Assembly (NCBI GenBank): GCA_964393035.1
Contig: CAYMRX010000003.1
Coordinates: 310,001-374,000, forward strand
DNA: 64,000 nt
Direction of reading: 5' to 3'
Source of the DNA: Tabrizicola_A sp964393035
GTDB lineage: Bacteria > Pseudomonadota > Alphaproteobacteria > Rhodobacterales > Rhodobacteraceae
Position numbers and translations under genes: made by a program
The notes under the pieces: model-generated
The model's database searches: none
What the model saw: the letters and a program-made list of their open reading frames with translations, nothing else
What the model was told of the DNA's origin: nothing
Shown: piece by piece, positions 34,090 to 42,638 of the stretch
Position numbering within the stretch: the stretch's first letter is position 1
Layout: each line of letters starts with the position of its first letter

Positions 34090-36004
34090 TCCTGATCGGC
34101 CCGGCCTGCCCCTTCAACCGCTGGCGATAGATCACCAGACTTTCGGTGACCCGCATCACATAGGTCCGGGTTTCGGCGAAGGGGATCGTCTCCACCCAAT
34201 CCACCGGATCGCCGGTCCGCGGATCGCCAAATTCAGCCAGCCACTTCCGCGGCCGCCCCGGCCCCGCGTTATACCCTGCGGCGACCATGGCAACCGAGGG
34301 GCCAAACTCCTCGATCATCTTTGCCAGATAGGCCGCCCCAAGCGTGGCGTTATGCGCCGGGTCTGCGGTCAGCAGCCGTGTCTCATGTGCCACCCCCAGC
34401 CCCTTGGCCATCCGCCCGGCGGTTTCGGGCAAAAGCTGCATCAGGCCCATCGCATTGGCATGGCTGCGGGCGTCCGGGTTGAATTCAGATTCCCGGCGGC
34501 TGATCGCCAAGGCCAAAGCCCGGCTGACCGACAGATTGTCCGGCACCATATCGGGCACCGGGTAATAGGCGCGCGGCAGGATCCAGCCCTTTTCTGCCGC
34601 CTGTTTTGCCACCACCAAGGCGATATGCGGCTCATTCAGCAAGAGCGCCAGATCGGAAAGCGCCTCCAGCCCGGCACGGTCTTGGCCCTCCGCAAGATGC
34701 AGGAAAAATCGCTTTGCCAAAGCCAGATCCCCGACATCTTCCGCAAGCCTTGCGGCGGCCAGAACCGAAGACCCCGCAAAAGCCGCGGTCTTGTATCCCC
34801 GCTGCGGTTCACCTACGGAAATCAGGGCAGGGTCAAGCGACAGCCCCAGCTTCTCGGCCGCCAATTGGCCGTAATAAGCGGTCTGCTGCTGGGTGGCAGA
34901 TTGATAGGCCGCCGCCGCCCCGGCCTTGTCGCCCTTGGCCTCCAGCGCGCGGCCGGTCCAGTAATCGGCGCGCGACACGCTGATGGGGGTCTTCACCCCG
35001 GCCTTGAGATCGGCAAAATGGCGCAAGGCAGTATCCGGGTCACCAAGTTTGCGCAGGGCGATGAAGCCGGAAAGAAATTCCAGATCTGCCCGGTCGCTGC
35101 CCTCCTTCAGATGATGCGAGGACGCAAGCCGATAAGCGGCCGTCTCTTGCCCGTTTCGCATCAGCCAACGCGCCAGAAGCGCCCGCCGTTCGGCCCAGAC
35201 CTCGGGCCGCCCCAGCCGCGCGGCGCTGTCAGAGCGATCCAGCAAAAGATCGGCCGCATCGGGGTAATTGTCGCGCCGCATTCGCCAAAGGAAACGTTCA
35301 TAAGCCAGACCGGGGTCGTCTTTCAGCGCCGCCGGAACCGTTTCGATCAGCGCACTCGCACCCGCCTTGTCAGCGCGCAGTGCCATGCGCGCCTTGGCCA
35401 AGGTCTGCCAACCAGCGGAAACGCGCGGCAACATCCGAAGCGCCTCACCCGTGCGCTTGCCATCCCACAGAAGGTTGTCCAGCCGCACCTCATGCGCCAC
35501 GGTCATCGCATCGCCCTGCATCCCCAGCAGGGCGGCCTCCTCGTCAGGCTCGAATTTCAGCACCGCCCAAGCGCGATAGGCCTCTGCCTCCGCTTCGCCG
35601 GGCCGTCCGGCCTGCATCAGCGCCCTGACCAAGGCGACAGCACCTTCCCCTGTCACAGGCTTGTCAGCACCGAAATAGGCGATCACGCGCGCCGGATCGG
35701 TGGATCGGGCCACCGCCACCTCACCCTTTTGCCGCAGCAGCCCCAAGCCCGGCCAATCAGGGTGTTTGGCAAGAAAGGCCTCGTAATCCCCCAGCCGGGC
35801 CGTCTCATCACCGCCACGCAGGCGATGCCATTCCACCAGATCGGCGGCAAGGCCTCCGGTTGCGGCGACGGCATTGGTGGCGCTTGCCCAATCCTTGCCC
35901 GACGCCAGCCGCAACCCTTCGCGCAGGGCGTCCTCGGCGGGTCCGGCATGGGTTTGCGAGGCAAGGCTGGCGATGAGGGGGATCACAAGGGCATAGCGTT
36001 TCAT
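34064..36004 (-). CDS. slt: Soluble lytic transglycosylase
   Basis: 646 residues. A signal peptide (MKRYALVIPLIASLASQTHA) sends it to the periplasm. A long alpha-superhelical region of TPR-like repeats (about 21-470) precedes the C-terminal lysozyme-like SLT domain, with the catalytic Glu in AISRRESEFNPDARSHANAMGLMQLLPETAG and GAAYLAKMIEEFG, VAAGYNAGPGRPRKWL. It cleaves peptidoglycan to 1,6-anhydromuropeptides. Ribosome site is weak. It is divergent from dapA, and its 3' end overlaps the EamA gene on the other strand. Confidence 0.94.
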   Translation of the reverse strand: MKRYALVIPLIASLASQTHAGPAEDALREGLRLASGKDWASATNAVAATGGLAADLVEWHRLRGGDETARLGDYEAFLAKHPDWPGLGLLRQKGEVAVARSTDPARVIAYFGADKPVTGEGAVALVRALMQAGRPGEAEAEAYRAWAVLKFEPDEEAALLGMQGDAMTVAHEVRLDNLLWDGKRTGEALRMLPRVSAGWQTLAKARMALRADKAGASALIETVPAALKDDPGLAYERFLWRMRRDNYPDAADLLLDRSDSAARLGRPEVWAERRALLARWLMRNGQETAAYRLASSHHLKEGSDRADLEFLSGFIALRKLGDPDTALRHFADLKAGVKTPISVSRADYWTGRALEAKGDKAGAAAAYQSATQQQTAYYGQLAAEKLGLSLDPALISVGEPQRGYKTAAFAGSSVLAAARLAEDVGDLALAKRFFLHLAEGQDRAGLEALSDLALLLNEPHIALVVAKQAAEKGWILPRAYYPVPDMVPDNLSVSRALALAISRRESEFNPDARSHANAMGLMQLLPETAGRMAKGLGVAHETRLLTADPAHNATLGAAYLAKMIEEFGPSVAMVAAGYNAGPGRPRKWLAEFGDPRTGDPVDWVETIPFAETRTYVMRVTESLVIYRQRLKGQAGPIRITAELTGQ

Positions 36005-36156
36005 GGCATCGATTCTGCCAGACCCCCGCCGCCCCCACAAGCCAAAGCCCCGTGATCTTTGGATGATCGGCAATGCTTGGCATTTCGCCCTTGCCCGTTT
36101 ATTGAGGCAGCGTTTGCAACCGGGCGCGAAAGCCCATCCCATATAGGAGACGTGTC

Positions 36157-37029
36157 ATGATCAAAGGGTCCATTCCAGCCCTGGTGACGCCGTTCAAGAA
36201 CGGCGAACTGGATCTTGATACGCTCAAACAGTTGGTCGAATGGCAGATTGCCGAAGGTTCGACCGGGTTGGTTCCGGTGGGGACCACCGGCGAAAGCCCG
36301 ACGCTCAGCCATGACGAACACCAGACCGTCATCGAAGTGGTGGTGAAAACCGCCCGTGGCCGTGTGCCGGTCATTGCCGGGGCCGGGTCGAACAACACCG
36401 TTGAGGGCATCTCGCTGATCCGCTTTGCCGAAAAGGTGGGTGCCGATGCCGCGCTGGTGGTGACGCCCTATTACAACAAGCCGACCCAAGCGGGCATGAT
36501 CGCGCATTACACCGCGCTACATGAGGCCTGCAATCTGCCGATCGTGATCTACAACATTCCCGGCCGATCGGTCGTCGATATGACGCCCGACACCATGGGC
36601 AGCCTTGCCAAACTGCCGCGCGTGATTGGGGTCAAGGACGCCACCGGCAAGATCGAGCGCGTCTCGATGCAGCGCGCGTCCTGCGGGGCCGATTTCATCC
36701 AACTGTCGGGTGAAGATGCCACGGCCCTCGGCTTCAACGCCCATGGCGGCGTGGGCTGCATCTCAGTCACCGCCAACGTCGCCCCGCGGCTTTGCGCCGA
36801 GTTTCAGGCGGCAACACTGGCAGGCGACTACAAGAAAGCCCTTGGCTATCAGGATCGCCTGATGCCCCTGCACGAGGCGATCTTCCTTGAGCCGGGTCTG
36901 GCCGGGGCCAAATATGGCCTGTCGCTCTTGGGCAAGTGCAGCGAAGATGTGCGCCTGCCCTTGGTCACCCTGACCGATGGCACCAAGGCCCGCATCAAGG
37001 CGGCCATGCAGCACGCCGGGCTGATCTAA
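36157..37029 (+). CDS. dapA: 4-hydroxy-tetrahydrodipicolinate synthase
   Basis: 290 residues, normal length. It condenses pyruvate and aspartate semialdehyde in lysine and diaminopimelate synthesis. The Schiff-base Lys160 is in VIGVKDATG. Thr44/Thr45 (GTTGESPTL), Tyr132 (YNIPGRS) and Arg137 complete the active site. AGGAG precedes the ATG. Its neighbour slt acts on peptidoglycan, which contains diaminopimelate; this pairing is familiar in Rhodobacterales. Confidence 0.97.
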   Translation: MIKGSIPALVTPFKNGELDLDTLKQLVEWQIAEGSTGLVPVGTTGESPTLSHDEHQTVIEVVVKTARGRVPVIAGAGSNNTVEGISLIRFAEKVGADAALVVTPYYNKPTQAGMIAHYTALHEACNLPIVIYNIPGRSVVDMTPDTMGSLAKLPRVIGVKDATGKIERVSMQRASCGADFIQLSGEDATALGFNAHGGVGCISVTANVAPRLCAEFQAATLAGDYKKALGYQDRLMPLHEAIFLEPGLAGAKYGLSLLGKCSEDVRLPLVTLTDGTKARIKAAMQHAGLI

Positions 37030-37069
37030 ACCCCTTACCCTCGGCGTTCCGGCGCTTGTCGGGCTTTCA

Positions 37070-37095
37070 CGACGAGCGTCGAAGACGACGAGGAG
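37070..37095 (+). repeat. 26-bp segment shared with 14468-14493 (inverted orientation)
   Basis: 22 of 26 bases match the reverse complement of 14468-14493. This copy ends in the GAGGAG ribosome site of the following transporter gene; the other lies between the SDR and monooxygenase genes. The bases are repetitive (CGA/GAG-rich), so chance similarity is possible. Confidence 0.35.
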
Positions 37096-37102
37096 TTTGC
37101 TG

Positions 37103-37951
37103 ATGACCGACAACCAGCGCGGCAGCCTGTTCATGACCCTGTCCATGGCAGGCTTTGCCGTGGAGGACATGTTCCTCAAATCCGCGGCGCAAAGCCTGCC
37201 CGTTGGTCAGGCCTTGTTGGTCATGGGCCTGTGCGGCGCGCTGTGGTTTGCCCTCGCCTCCCGTCGCACCGGCGAAACGGCCTTGCCGCCTGCGCTTCTG
37301 TCGCGAACCATGGCGCTACGCTCGGCCTTTGAAATCGTCGGGCGGCTTTTCTACGCCCTGGCCATCGCGCTGACACCGCTTTCCGTCGCCTCCTCCATCT
37401 TGCAAGCAACGCCCTTGGTCGTGGTGCTTGGCGCGGCTGTGTTTTTTGGTGAAACCGTCGGGGCAAGGCGCTGGATTTTGACAGGTCTCGGCTTCGTCGG
37501 TGTTCTGGTGATCCTGCGGCCCGGCCTTGCAGGGTTTGATGCGCTGTCCCTGCTGGCGGTGATTGGTCTTCTTGGCTTTTCCGGACGCGATCTCGCCACC
37601 CGTGCAGCCCCGCCAGCCCTGTCAAACGCCCAACTTGGCACAGCGGGCTTTTTGGTGCTGGCCTTTTCCGGTGCGGTGATCCTTGGCTTCAGCCAGGTGC
37701 CAGAGATACCCACCGCGCCGGAAGCCGCCAAACTCCTTGGCGCCACGGTTTTTGGCGTCCTCGGCTACAGCTTCCTGACCCGCGCCATGCGGACAGGAGA
37801 GGTTTCTGCCGTCACACCCTTTCGCTACACGCGTCTGCTGTTCGCCATGGCGCTTGGCATGCTTGTCTTTGGCGAGCGCCCCGATGCCGCCACGCTGATT
37901 GGCGCGGCGATCATCGTTTTGTGCGGCGTGTTGATCCTGACCCGCCGTTAA
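37103..37951 (+). CDS. EamA/DMT-family transporter
   Basis: 282 residues with ten hydrophobic segments. Family marks include LSVASSILQATPLVVVLGAAVFFGETVGARRW in the first repeat and RTGEVSAVTPFRYTRLLFAMALGMLVFGERPDAATLIGAAIIV in the second. GAGGAG lies 7 nt before the chosen ATG. The last 4 bp overlap the convergent VOC/cupin gene. Substrate unknown. Confidence 0.9.
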   Translation: MTDNQRGSLFMTLSMAGFAVEDMFLKSAAQSLPVGQALLVMGLCGALWFALASRRTGETALPPALLSRTMALRSAFEIVGRLFYALAIALTPLSVASSILQATPLVVVLGAAVFFGETVGARRWILTGLGFVGVLVILRPGLAGFDALSLLAVIGLLGFSGRDLATRAAPPALSNAQLGTAGFLVLAFSGAVILGFSQVPEIPTAPEAAKLLGATVFGVLGYSFLTRAMRTGEVSAVTPFRYTRLLFAMALGMLVFGERPDAATLIGAAIIVLCGVLILTRR

Positions 37952-39045
37952 AGGCTGGTCACCGTGGTGGTGAAGCCAGCGGGCAAGGTGGCCTCCAGCA
38001 ATTCCAAATCCGCCGAACACTCCTTGTATTGCACTGCCAGTCCCGGCGGGATGACAAAGGCATCCCCCGCCGAAAGCGTGCGATCAGGTTCACCCTTGGC
38101 TTTCAGCGTCATGGTGCCTTCCAGAACGAAGGTGAAGTGAATGTCGGTGTCATGCATCGTCGCCGGTGGTGTGCCGCCGTCGAACCTTGCCACCTGAATA
38201 TTCGCAACCCCCCTGGTCCCCGCCGCAATGCCGGTATCACGGGCGGTAAAGCCGGGGATGCGGAATGGCTGCCAGATCGCCTTATCCTTCACATGATGCA
38301 CAAAGCGCTGGCCTTGCCATTCGCGGGCGGGGTCACCCTTGCCATTTGGCAGGGTCATGCTGTGGTCGATCGTGGTGATATGCTCAGCCGGAACCCCGAT
38401 CTCGATCACCTCGATATTGGGCGAGGCGTGACAGACCCGATGACGGATTTCCGGCGGCTGGATCACGCAATCGCCCGCCGAGAGGCGCAGCATCTCATTG
38501 CCCTGATCTTCGTAAAGGACATCGACCCAACCCTTGTAGCAATAGATTAACTGAAAACCGACGGTGTGGTAATGCACCATGTCCGGCACCGGGCCGCCGT
38601 CGGGGATGCGGATATGGCTGGCGATGATCGACCCGCCAAGACGGCTGGGGATCAGATCGCGGTATTGCATGCCAGCCCGGCCAATGACCCAAGGCGCAGA
38701 GTCTTTCAGCCGCCGCACCCCGAATTCATGGGTAGTTTCCGGCTGCACCAAGCGGGGGGTCAGCGGCACGACCTCAATCTCGGTGCCATTCGGCGCGACC
38801 AGATGGGTTTGCCCGCCGGCAAACGTGGCCGGATCATCGGTCAGGATGCGAATTTTTCCGGGGCTGACCTTGGCCGATTTGTCGATCCGTACCCGCAGCC
38901 CATGACCGGAAAGCGAGGCAACCGATGGATTGTCGGCCGGAAAGATATTCTCAAGCCGCATGCCAAGCGTCTTGGTGTAGAACGGCAAATCGTTGCGCAA
39001 CTCATGCGTTGGCAGCAGAATTTCGGCAAGAATAGCATCACTCAT
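37948..39045 (-). CDS. VOC (glyoxalase-like)-cupin fusion protein
   Basis: 365 residues. Residues about 3-95 look like a VOC/glyoxalase domain (LAEILLPTHELRNDLPFYTKTLGMRLENIFPADNPSVASLSG). Residues about 130-365 hold two cupin modules: HYHTVGFQLIYCYKGWVDVLYEDQG with GDCVIQPPEIRH, and MHDTDIHFTFVLEGTMTLKAKGE with AGDAFVIPPGLA. His residues for metal binding are present. This domain order is uncommon. The reaction is unknown; a dioxygenase or isomerase of small acids is possible. The start has AAGGA 8 nt upstream and lies inside the end of the XRE regulator gene (8-bp overlap), so the two are an operon. Confidence 0.8.
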   Translation of the reverse strand: MSDAILAEILLPTHELRNDLPFYTKTLGMRLENIFPADNPSVASLSGHGLRVRIDKSAKVSPGKIRILTDDPATFAGGQTHLVAPNGTEIEVVPLTPRLVQPETTHEFGVRRLKDSAPWVIGRAGMQYRDLIPSRLGGSIIASHIRIPDGGPVPDMVHYHTVGFQLIYCYKGWVDVLYEDQGNEMLRLSAGDCVIQPPEIRHRVCHASPNIEVIEIGVPAEHITTIDHSMTLPNGKGDPAREWQGQRFVHHVKDKAIWQPFRIPGFTARDTGIAAGTRGVANIQVARFDGGTPPATMHDTDIHFTFVLEGTMTLKAKGEPDRTLSAGDAFVIPPGLAVQYKECSADLELLEATLPAGFTTTVTSL

Positions 39046-39631
39046 ATGGCGCGTCCTTTGCAAGCGGATGGGGGGCGATGGCCGACGAGACAACAAGGAA
39101 CACGGCCTCGGCCCCTTGATCGGTCAGATAGGCATGGGGGTCTGTGGCGTCGAAATACAGGCTGTCGCCGGTTTCCAGACGCAAGGGCGTGTAAGATTGC
39201 GACACCACGATCAGCGGGCCTTGCAGCACATGCAGGTATTCCTCACCCGCATGGGCCAACAGCCCGCCAACCTGTTCCAGATCATGCACGCGGGTGCGGT
39301 TGACGAAAGGGTGCATGGCCTTGTGGCGCAAATCCCCAGCCATAAGCCGCGCCTCCAGTCGGGGGGTGGTGAAGACCGCCCCCTCCCCTGCGCGGGTCAG
39401 GCTGCGGCGGCCGCGAAGTGGAGGATCTTCCCGGAAGAAATCCGCAATCTCCACGCCGAACATCTGCGCCAGCCCGTAAAGATGCGGGGCCGAGACCTGG
39501 CTATGGCCTGTTTCGATCCGGCTCATCGTGGCTTCGGACACGCCGGTGCCAGCCGCCACTTCGGCCAGGGAAAGCTGGCGTGCCAGACGCAGCGCGCGGA
39601 TGCGGGGGCCAAGTTCGGAATCAGGTTTCAT
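39038..39631 (-). CDS. XRE-cupin transcriptional regulator
   Basis: About 197 residues. An N-terminal helix-turn-helix is clear (IRALRLARQLSLAEVAAGTGVSEATMSRIETGHSQVSAPHLYGLAQMF). A C-terminal cupin domain (about 110-190) contains AHAGEEYLHVLQGPLIVV and LETGDSLYFDATDPHAY, which usually senses a small ligand. Two ATGs are possible; the upstream one at 39646 adds five residues, and neither has a good ribosome site. It overlaps the VOC/cupin gene by 8 bp. The palindrome just upstream is a probable autoregulatory site. The regulator likely controls the downstream VOC/cupin enzyme. Confidence 0.88.
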   Translation of the reverse strand: MKPDSELGPRIRALRLARQLSLAEVAAGTGVSEATMSRIETGHSQVSAPHLYGLAQMFGVEIADFFREDPPLRGRRSLTRAGEGAVFTTPRLEARLMAGDLRHKAMHPFVNRTRVHDLEQVGGLLAHAGEEYLHVLQGPLIVVSQSYTPLRLETGDSLYFDATDPHAYLTDQGAEAVFLVVSSAIAPHPLAKDAPYE

Positions 39632-39637
39632 GACTCC

Positions 39638-39666
39638 ATCATGCATGATTCTTGCAAAATTGCAAG
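39638..39666. promoter_or_regulatory. Two palindromes at the XRE regulator start (candidate operator)
   Basis: CTTGCAA and TTGCAAG face each other around AA at 39651-39666, and ATCATGCATGAT, a perfect 12-bp palindrome, lies at 39638-39649 across the alternative start codon. XRE-cupin repressors commonly bind short symmetric sites at their own promoter. The palindromes are visible; binding is inferred. Confidence 0.5.
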
Positions 39667-39667
39667 A

Positions 39668-40504
39668 CTACTGCGCTGGAAGCAAATCCGCCAACCCAGC
39701 GCGATAATCCGGGAAGCGCAGTTTCACGCCAAGCTCCGCCTTGATCCGGTCATTTCGTACCCGTTTGGACTCAGTATAAAAGCTGCGGGCCAGCGGGGTC
39801 ATGTCCGCCTCATCATAGGGAATGGCGGGTGGTTCCGGCAGGCCAAGCAGATGGGCGGCATGGCTTAACACATCCTCTGCCGGGGCCGGATCGTCGTCGC
39901 AGACATTGTAGATCGTGCCGGGGTTCGGCCGGTGGATCGAGGCAAAGAGTGTCTCGGCAATATCCGCGACATGGATGCGGGAAAACACCTGACCGGGCTT
40001 GATGATCCGCCGCGCGCTGCCGTCCCGCACCTTTTCGAAAGGACCGCGACCGGGGCCGTAGATGCCCGCAAGCCGGAAAATATGAACCGGCAAACCTGTG
40101 GACAGCCATGCATCTTCGGCTTGCACCCGCTGCCGGGCGCGCAAGGATTGCGGGTTGATCGGCGTCGCCTCATCCACCCAAGCGCCTTGGTGGTCGCCAT
40201 AAACCGCCGTTGTCGACAGATATCCCACCCAACGCGGATGGGCCGCCCGCAGCACGACGCCCGCCATCCGCAGGAACGGATCACCCTCCGCATCCGGTGC
40301 GGCCGAGGCAAGGATATGGCTTGCACGCGCCAGAGCGGGCGAGAGATCGGCGGGCAAAAGCAATGGCTCCACCCCGGCGGCGCGCAGAACATCCGCGCGC
40401 GCAGGGTCGCGGCAGGTGCCGATAACGGTCCAGCCCAGCGGGACAAGCCGGGCCGCAAGGGCGCTGGCCGTATAGCCATGGCCAAGGGAAAGCAACGTGG
40501 TCAT
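39668..40504 (-). CDS. NAD(P)-dependent epimerase-like protein (YeeZ-type)
   Basis: 278 residues of an atypical SDR. The N-terminus is LLSLGHGYTASALAARLVPLGWTVIGTCRDPAR, with a GxGYTA loop seen in YeeZ-like proteins instead of TGxxGxxG. VGYLSTTAVYGDHQGAWVDE and IFRLAGIYGPGRGPFEKVR are characteristic of that group, and AVYGD replaces the usual YxxxK site. The biochemical activity of this group is not established. The stop lies 22-37 bp before the XRE gene start, so it may be in the same transcription unit. Confidence 0.82.
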   Translation of the reverse strand: MTTLLSLGHGYTASALAARLVPLGWTVIGTCRDPARADVLRAAGVEPLLLPADLSPALARASHILASAAPDAEGDPFLRMAGVVLRAAHPRWVGYLSTTAVYGDHQGAWVDEATPINPQSLRARQRVQAEDAWLSTGLPVHIFRLAGIYGPGRGPFEKVRDGSARRIIKPGQVFSRIHVADIAETLFASIHRPNPGTIYNVCDDDPAPAEDVLSHAAHLLGLPEPPAIPYDEADMTPLARSFYTESKRVRNDRIKAELGVKLRFPDYRAGLADLLPAQ

Positions 40505-40662
40505 GGCCGCACTATTGCGACAGGTCTGCCCGGCGGCAAGGCTTGATCGGCGGACAGCTTGTCCCAGCGTCAGATCCTGCACCGCTTCATGTCATCAAGA
40601 CTTCACTTGCGGCGCTTGCCCGCTTTCGGTTTAGATGTGCGATCAAACGGAAGATAAGACAG

Positions 40663-42141
40663 ATGCAAGACGATCCCACCCCGCTCCTGACACCCGATCA
40701 GGCCGCCCCGCAATTCTTTGACAACGCAGCACTGGCCGTTGAACGGCTGGAGGCACTTTACCAGGATGCCACAGGCTTTCTGGCACGCCATTTCAGCACG
40801 GCCGTTCTGGCCGGCAAACCGTCAACCCGGATCCGCGCCTTTTACCCCGAGATCCGCCTGACGGTGACCAGCCATGCCAAGGTCGACAGTCGTCTGTCCT
40901 TTGGTCATGTCGCCGGTCCCGGCACCTATTCAACAACGATCACCCGACCCGACCTGTTTCGCGCCTATCTGACACAACAAATCGCCCTTCTGATGGAAAA
41001 CCACGGGGTGACGGTGCAGATCGGGCCATCGCAAACCCCGATCCCGGTGCATTTCGCGGTCGCCGGCAACCCGAATGTCGCCGTGCCGCAGGAAGGCGTG
41101 TTGGAGTTTTCCCTGCGAGATGTCTTTGATGTGCCCGATCTTGCCACCACCAATGATGACATCGTCAACGGCACCCGCACCTTCAACGACGATGGCTCGA
41201 TGCCCTTGGCGCCCTTTACGGCGCAGCGCGTGGATTATTCGCTTGCGCGGCTGTCGCACTACACCGCAACCGATGCGGCGCATTTTCAGAACCATGTGCT
41301 GTTCACCAACTATCAGTTCTACGTCGACGAATTTGAATCCTATGCCCGCGCCATGCTGGCCGACAAATCACAGGGCTATGTCAGCTTTGTCGCCACCGGA
41401 AACCAAGAAATCTTCACCCCCGATGGCCCCATCGTCCTGCCGTCGAAAATGCCCCAGATGCCGACCTATCACCTGAAACGCGCCGATGGGCAGGGCATTA
41501 CGCTGGTCAACATCGGCGTTGGCCCGTCGAACGCAAAAACCGCGACCGATCATATCGCCGTTTTGCGCCCGCATGCCTGGTTGATGGTGGGGCATTGCGC
41601 GGGCCTGCGAAATTCCCAGTCGCTGGGCGATTTCTGTCTGGCCCATGCCTACTTGCGCGAGGATCATGTGCTGGACGACGATCTGCCGGGCTGGGTGCCA
41701 ATCCCCGCCTTGGCCGAAATCCAGATCGCACTGGAAGAAGCGGTCGCCGAGGTGACGCAGCTCAAGGGGTATGACCTGAAGCGCATCATGCGGACCGGCA
41801 CGGTTGCCACCATCGACAACCGCAACTGGGAACTGCGCGACCAATCCGGCCCGGTGCGGCGCCTGTCACAATCGCGCGCCATCGCGCTGGATATGGAAAG
41901 CGCGACCATCGCTGCCAATGGGTTTCGGTTTCGGGTGCCTTACGGCACGCTGTTATGCGTCAGCGACAAGCCGTTGCATGGCGAACTGAAACTGCCGGGC
42001 ATGGCCAGTGACTTTTACAAGACACAGGTCAGCCGCCATTTGCAGATCGGAATTCGCGCCATGGAACGGCTGCGCGAAACCCCGGTTGCGCGGATCCACA
42101 GTCGAAAATTGCGGAGTTTTGAGGAAACCGCTTTCCTTTGA
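40663..42141 (+). CDS. amn: AMP nucleosidase
   Basis: 492 residues, normal length. It hydrolyses AMP to adenine and ribose-5-phosphate. The N-terminal domain has PSTRIRAFYPEIRLTV and HVAGPGTYSTTITRPDLF. The C-terminal nucleoside-phosphorylase-like domain contains NIGVGPSNAKTATDHIAVLRPHAWLMVGHCAGLR and ALDMESATIAANGFRFRVPYGTLLCVSDKPLHGELKLPG, where the Asp/Met-Glu pair binds ribose. GGAAG is about 9 nt before the ATG; a longer frame of 40 codons runs upstream but lacks a ribosome site. The product feeds adenine salvage. Confidence 0.95.
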   Translation: MQDDPTPLLTPDQAAPQFFDNAALAVERLEALYQDATGFLARHFSTAVLAGKPSTRIRAFYPEIRLTVTSHAKVDSRLSFGHVAGPGTYSTTITRPDLFRAYLTQQIALLMENHGVTVQIGPSQTPIPVHFAVAGNPNVAVPQEGVLEFSLRDVFDVPDLATTNDDIVNGTRTFNDDGSMPLAPFTAQRVDYSLARLSHYTATDAAHFQNHVLFTNYQFYVDEFESYARAMLADKSQGYVSFVATGNQEIFTPDGPIVLPSKMPQMPTYHLKRADGQGITLVNIGVGPSNAKTATDHIAVLRPHAWLMVGHCAGLRNSQSLGDFCLAHAYLREDHVLDDDLPGWVPIPALAEIQIALEEAVAEVTQLKGYDLKRIMRTGTVATIDNRNWELRDQSGPVRRLSQSRAIALDMESATIAANGFRFRVPYGTLLCVSDKPLHGELKLPGMASDFYKTQVSRHLQIGIRAMERLRETPVARIHSRKLRSFEETAFL

Positions 42142-42281
42142 CGCTTCGCCAGCAGCGAAAAAGCCGCCAGACAAAAGAAAAACCCCTTGCGTTATGGGCT
42201 TGAAACATGGGAAGCCAAACCGTCGCCGCAAGGCAGGTTTTGACCGGGCAACTAAGCCGGCCCCAATCGAAGGACTACGTT

Positions 42282-42569
42282 ATGACCAAACCGATGACCA
42301 AGACTCAGCTCGTGGCCGCAATTGCCGAAGCCATGGGCGCCGACAAGAAAACCGCGGGCGCTGCGCTGGACGCGATCGCCGAGGTCGTTTCCAAGGAAGT
42401 CGCCGCAGGCGGTGCCGTGACGCTGCCGGGTCTGGGCAAAGTCGTCTGCCGTGAGCGCGCCGAGCGTATGGTGCGCAACCCGGCCACCAACGAAATGGTG
42501 AAGAAGCCCGCTGACAAGCAGGTGAAATTCTCGATCGCGAAGGCGCTGAAGGACAGCGTCAACGCCTGA
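42282..42569 (+). CDS. HU-family DNA-binding protein
   Basis: 95 residues. The N-terminal MTKTQLVAAIAEAMGADKKTAGAALDAIAEVVSKEVAAGGAVTLPGLGKVVCRERAERMVRNPATNEMV pattern is a histone-like HU/IHF fold with the DNA-bending RNPAT segment. It starts at the ATG with AAGGA 7 nt upstream. HU compacts and bends DNA non-specifically. A strong terminator follows, so it is monocistronic and probably highly expressed. The 140-bp gap upstream holds no gene. Confidence 0.94.
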   Translation: MTKPMTKTQLVAAIAEAMGADKKTAGAALDAIAEVVSKEVAAGGAVTLPGLGKVVCRERAERMVRNPATNEMVKKPADKQVKFSIAKALKDSVNA

Positions 42570-42593
42570 TCGCTTGGCCAATCAAACGGCTGG

Positions 42594-42621
42594 AAAGGGT
42601 CGCCTTGGGCGGCCCTTTTTT
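42594..42621 (+). terminator. Rho-independent terminator of the HU gene
   Basis: An 11-bp stem (AAAGGGTCGCC with GGCGGCCCTTT, one T-G wobble), loop TTG, then TTT. It begins 25 bp after the HU stop. Confidence 0.85.
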
Positions 42622-42638
42622 ATGGAACGATCTGGGGC

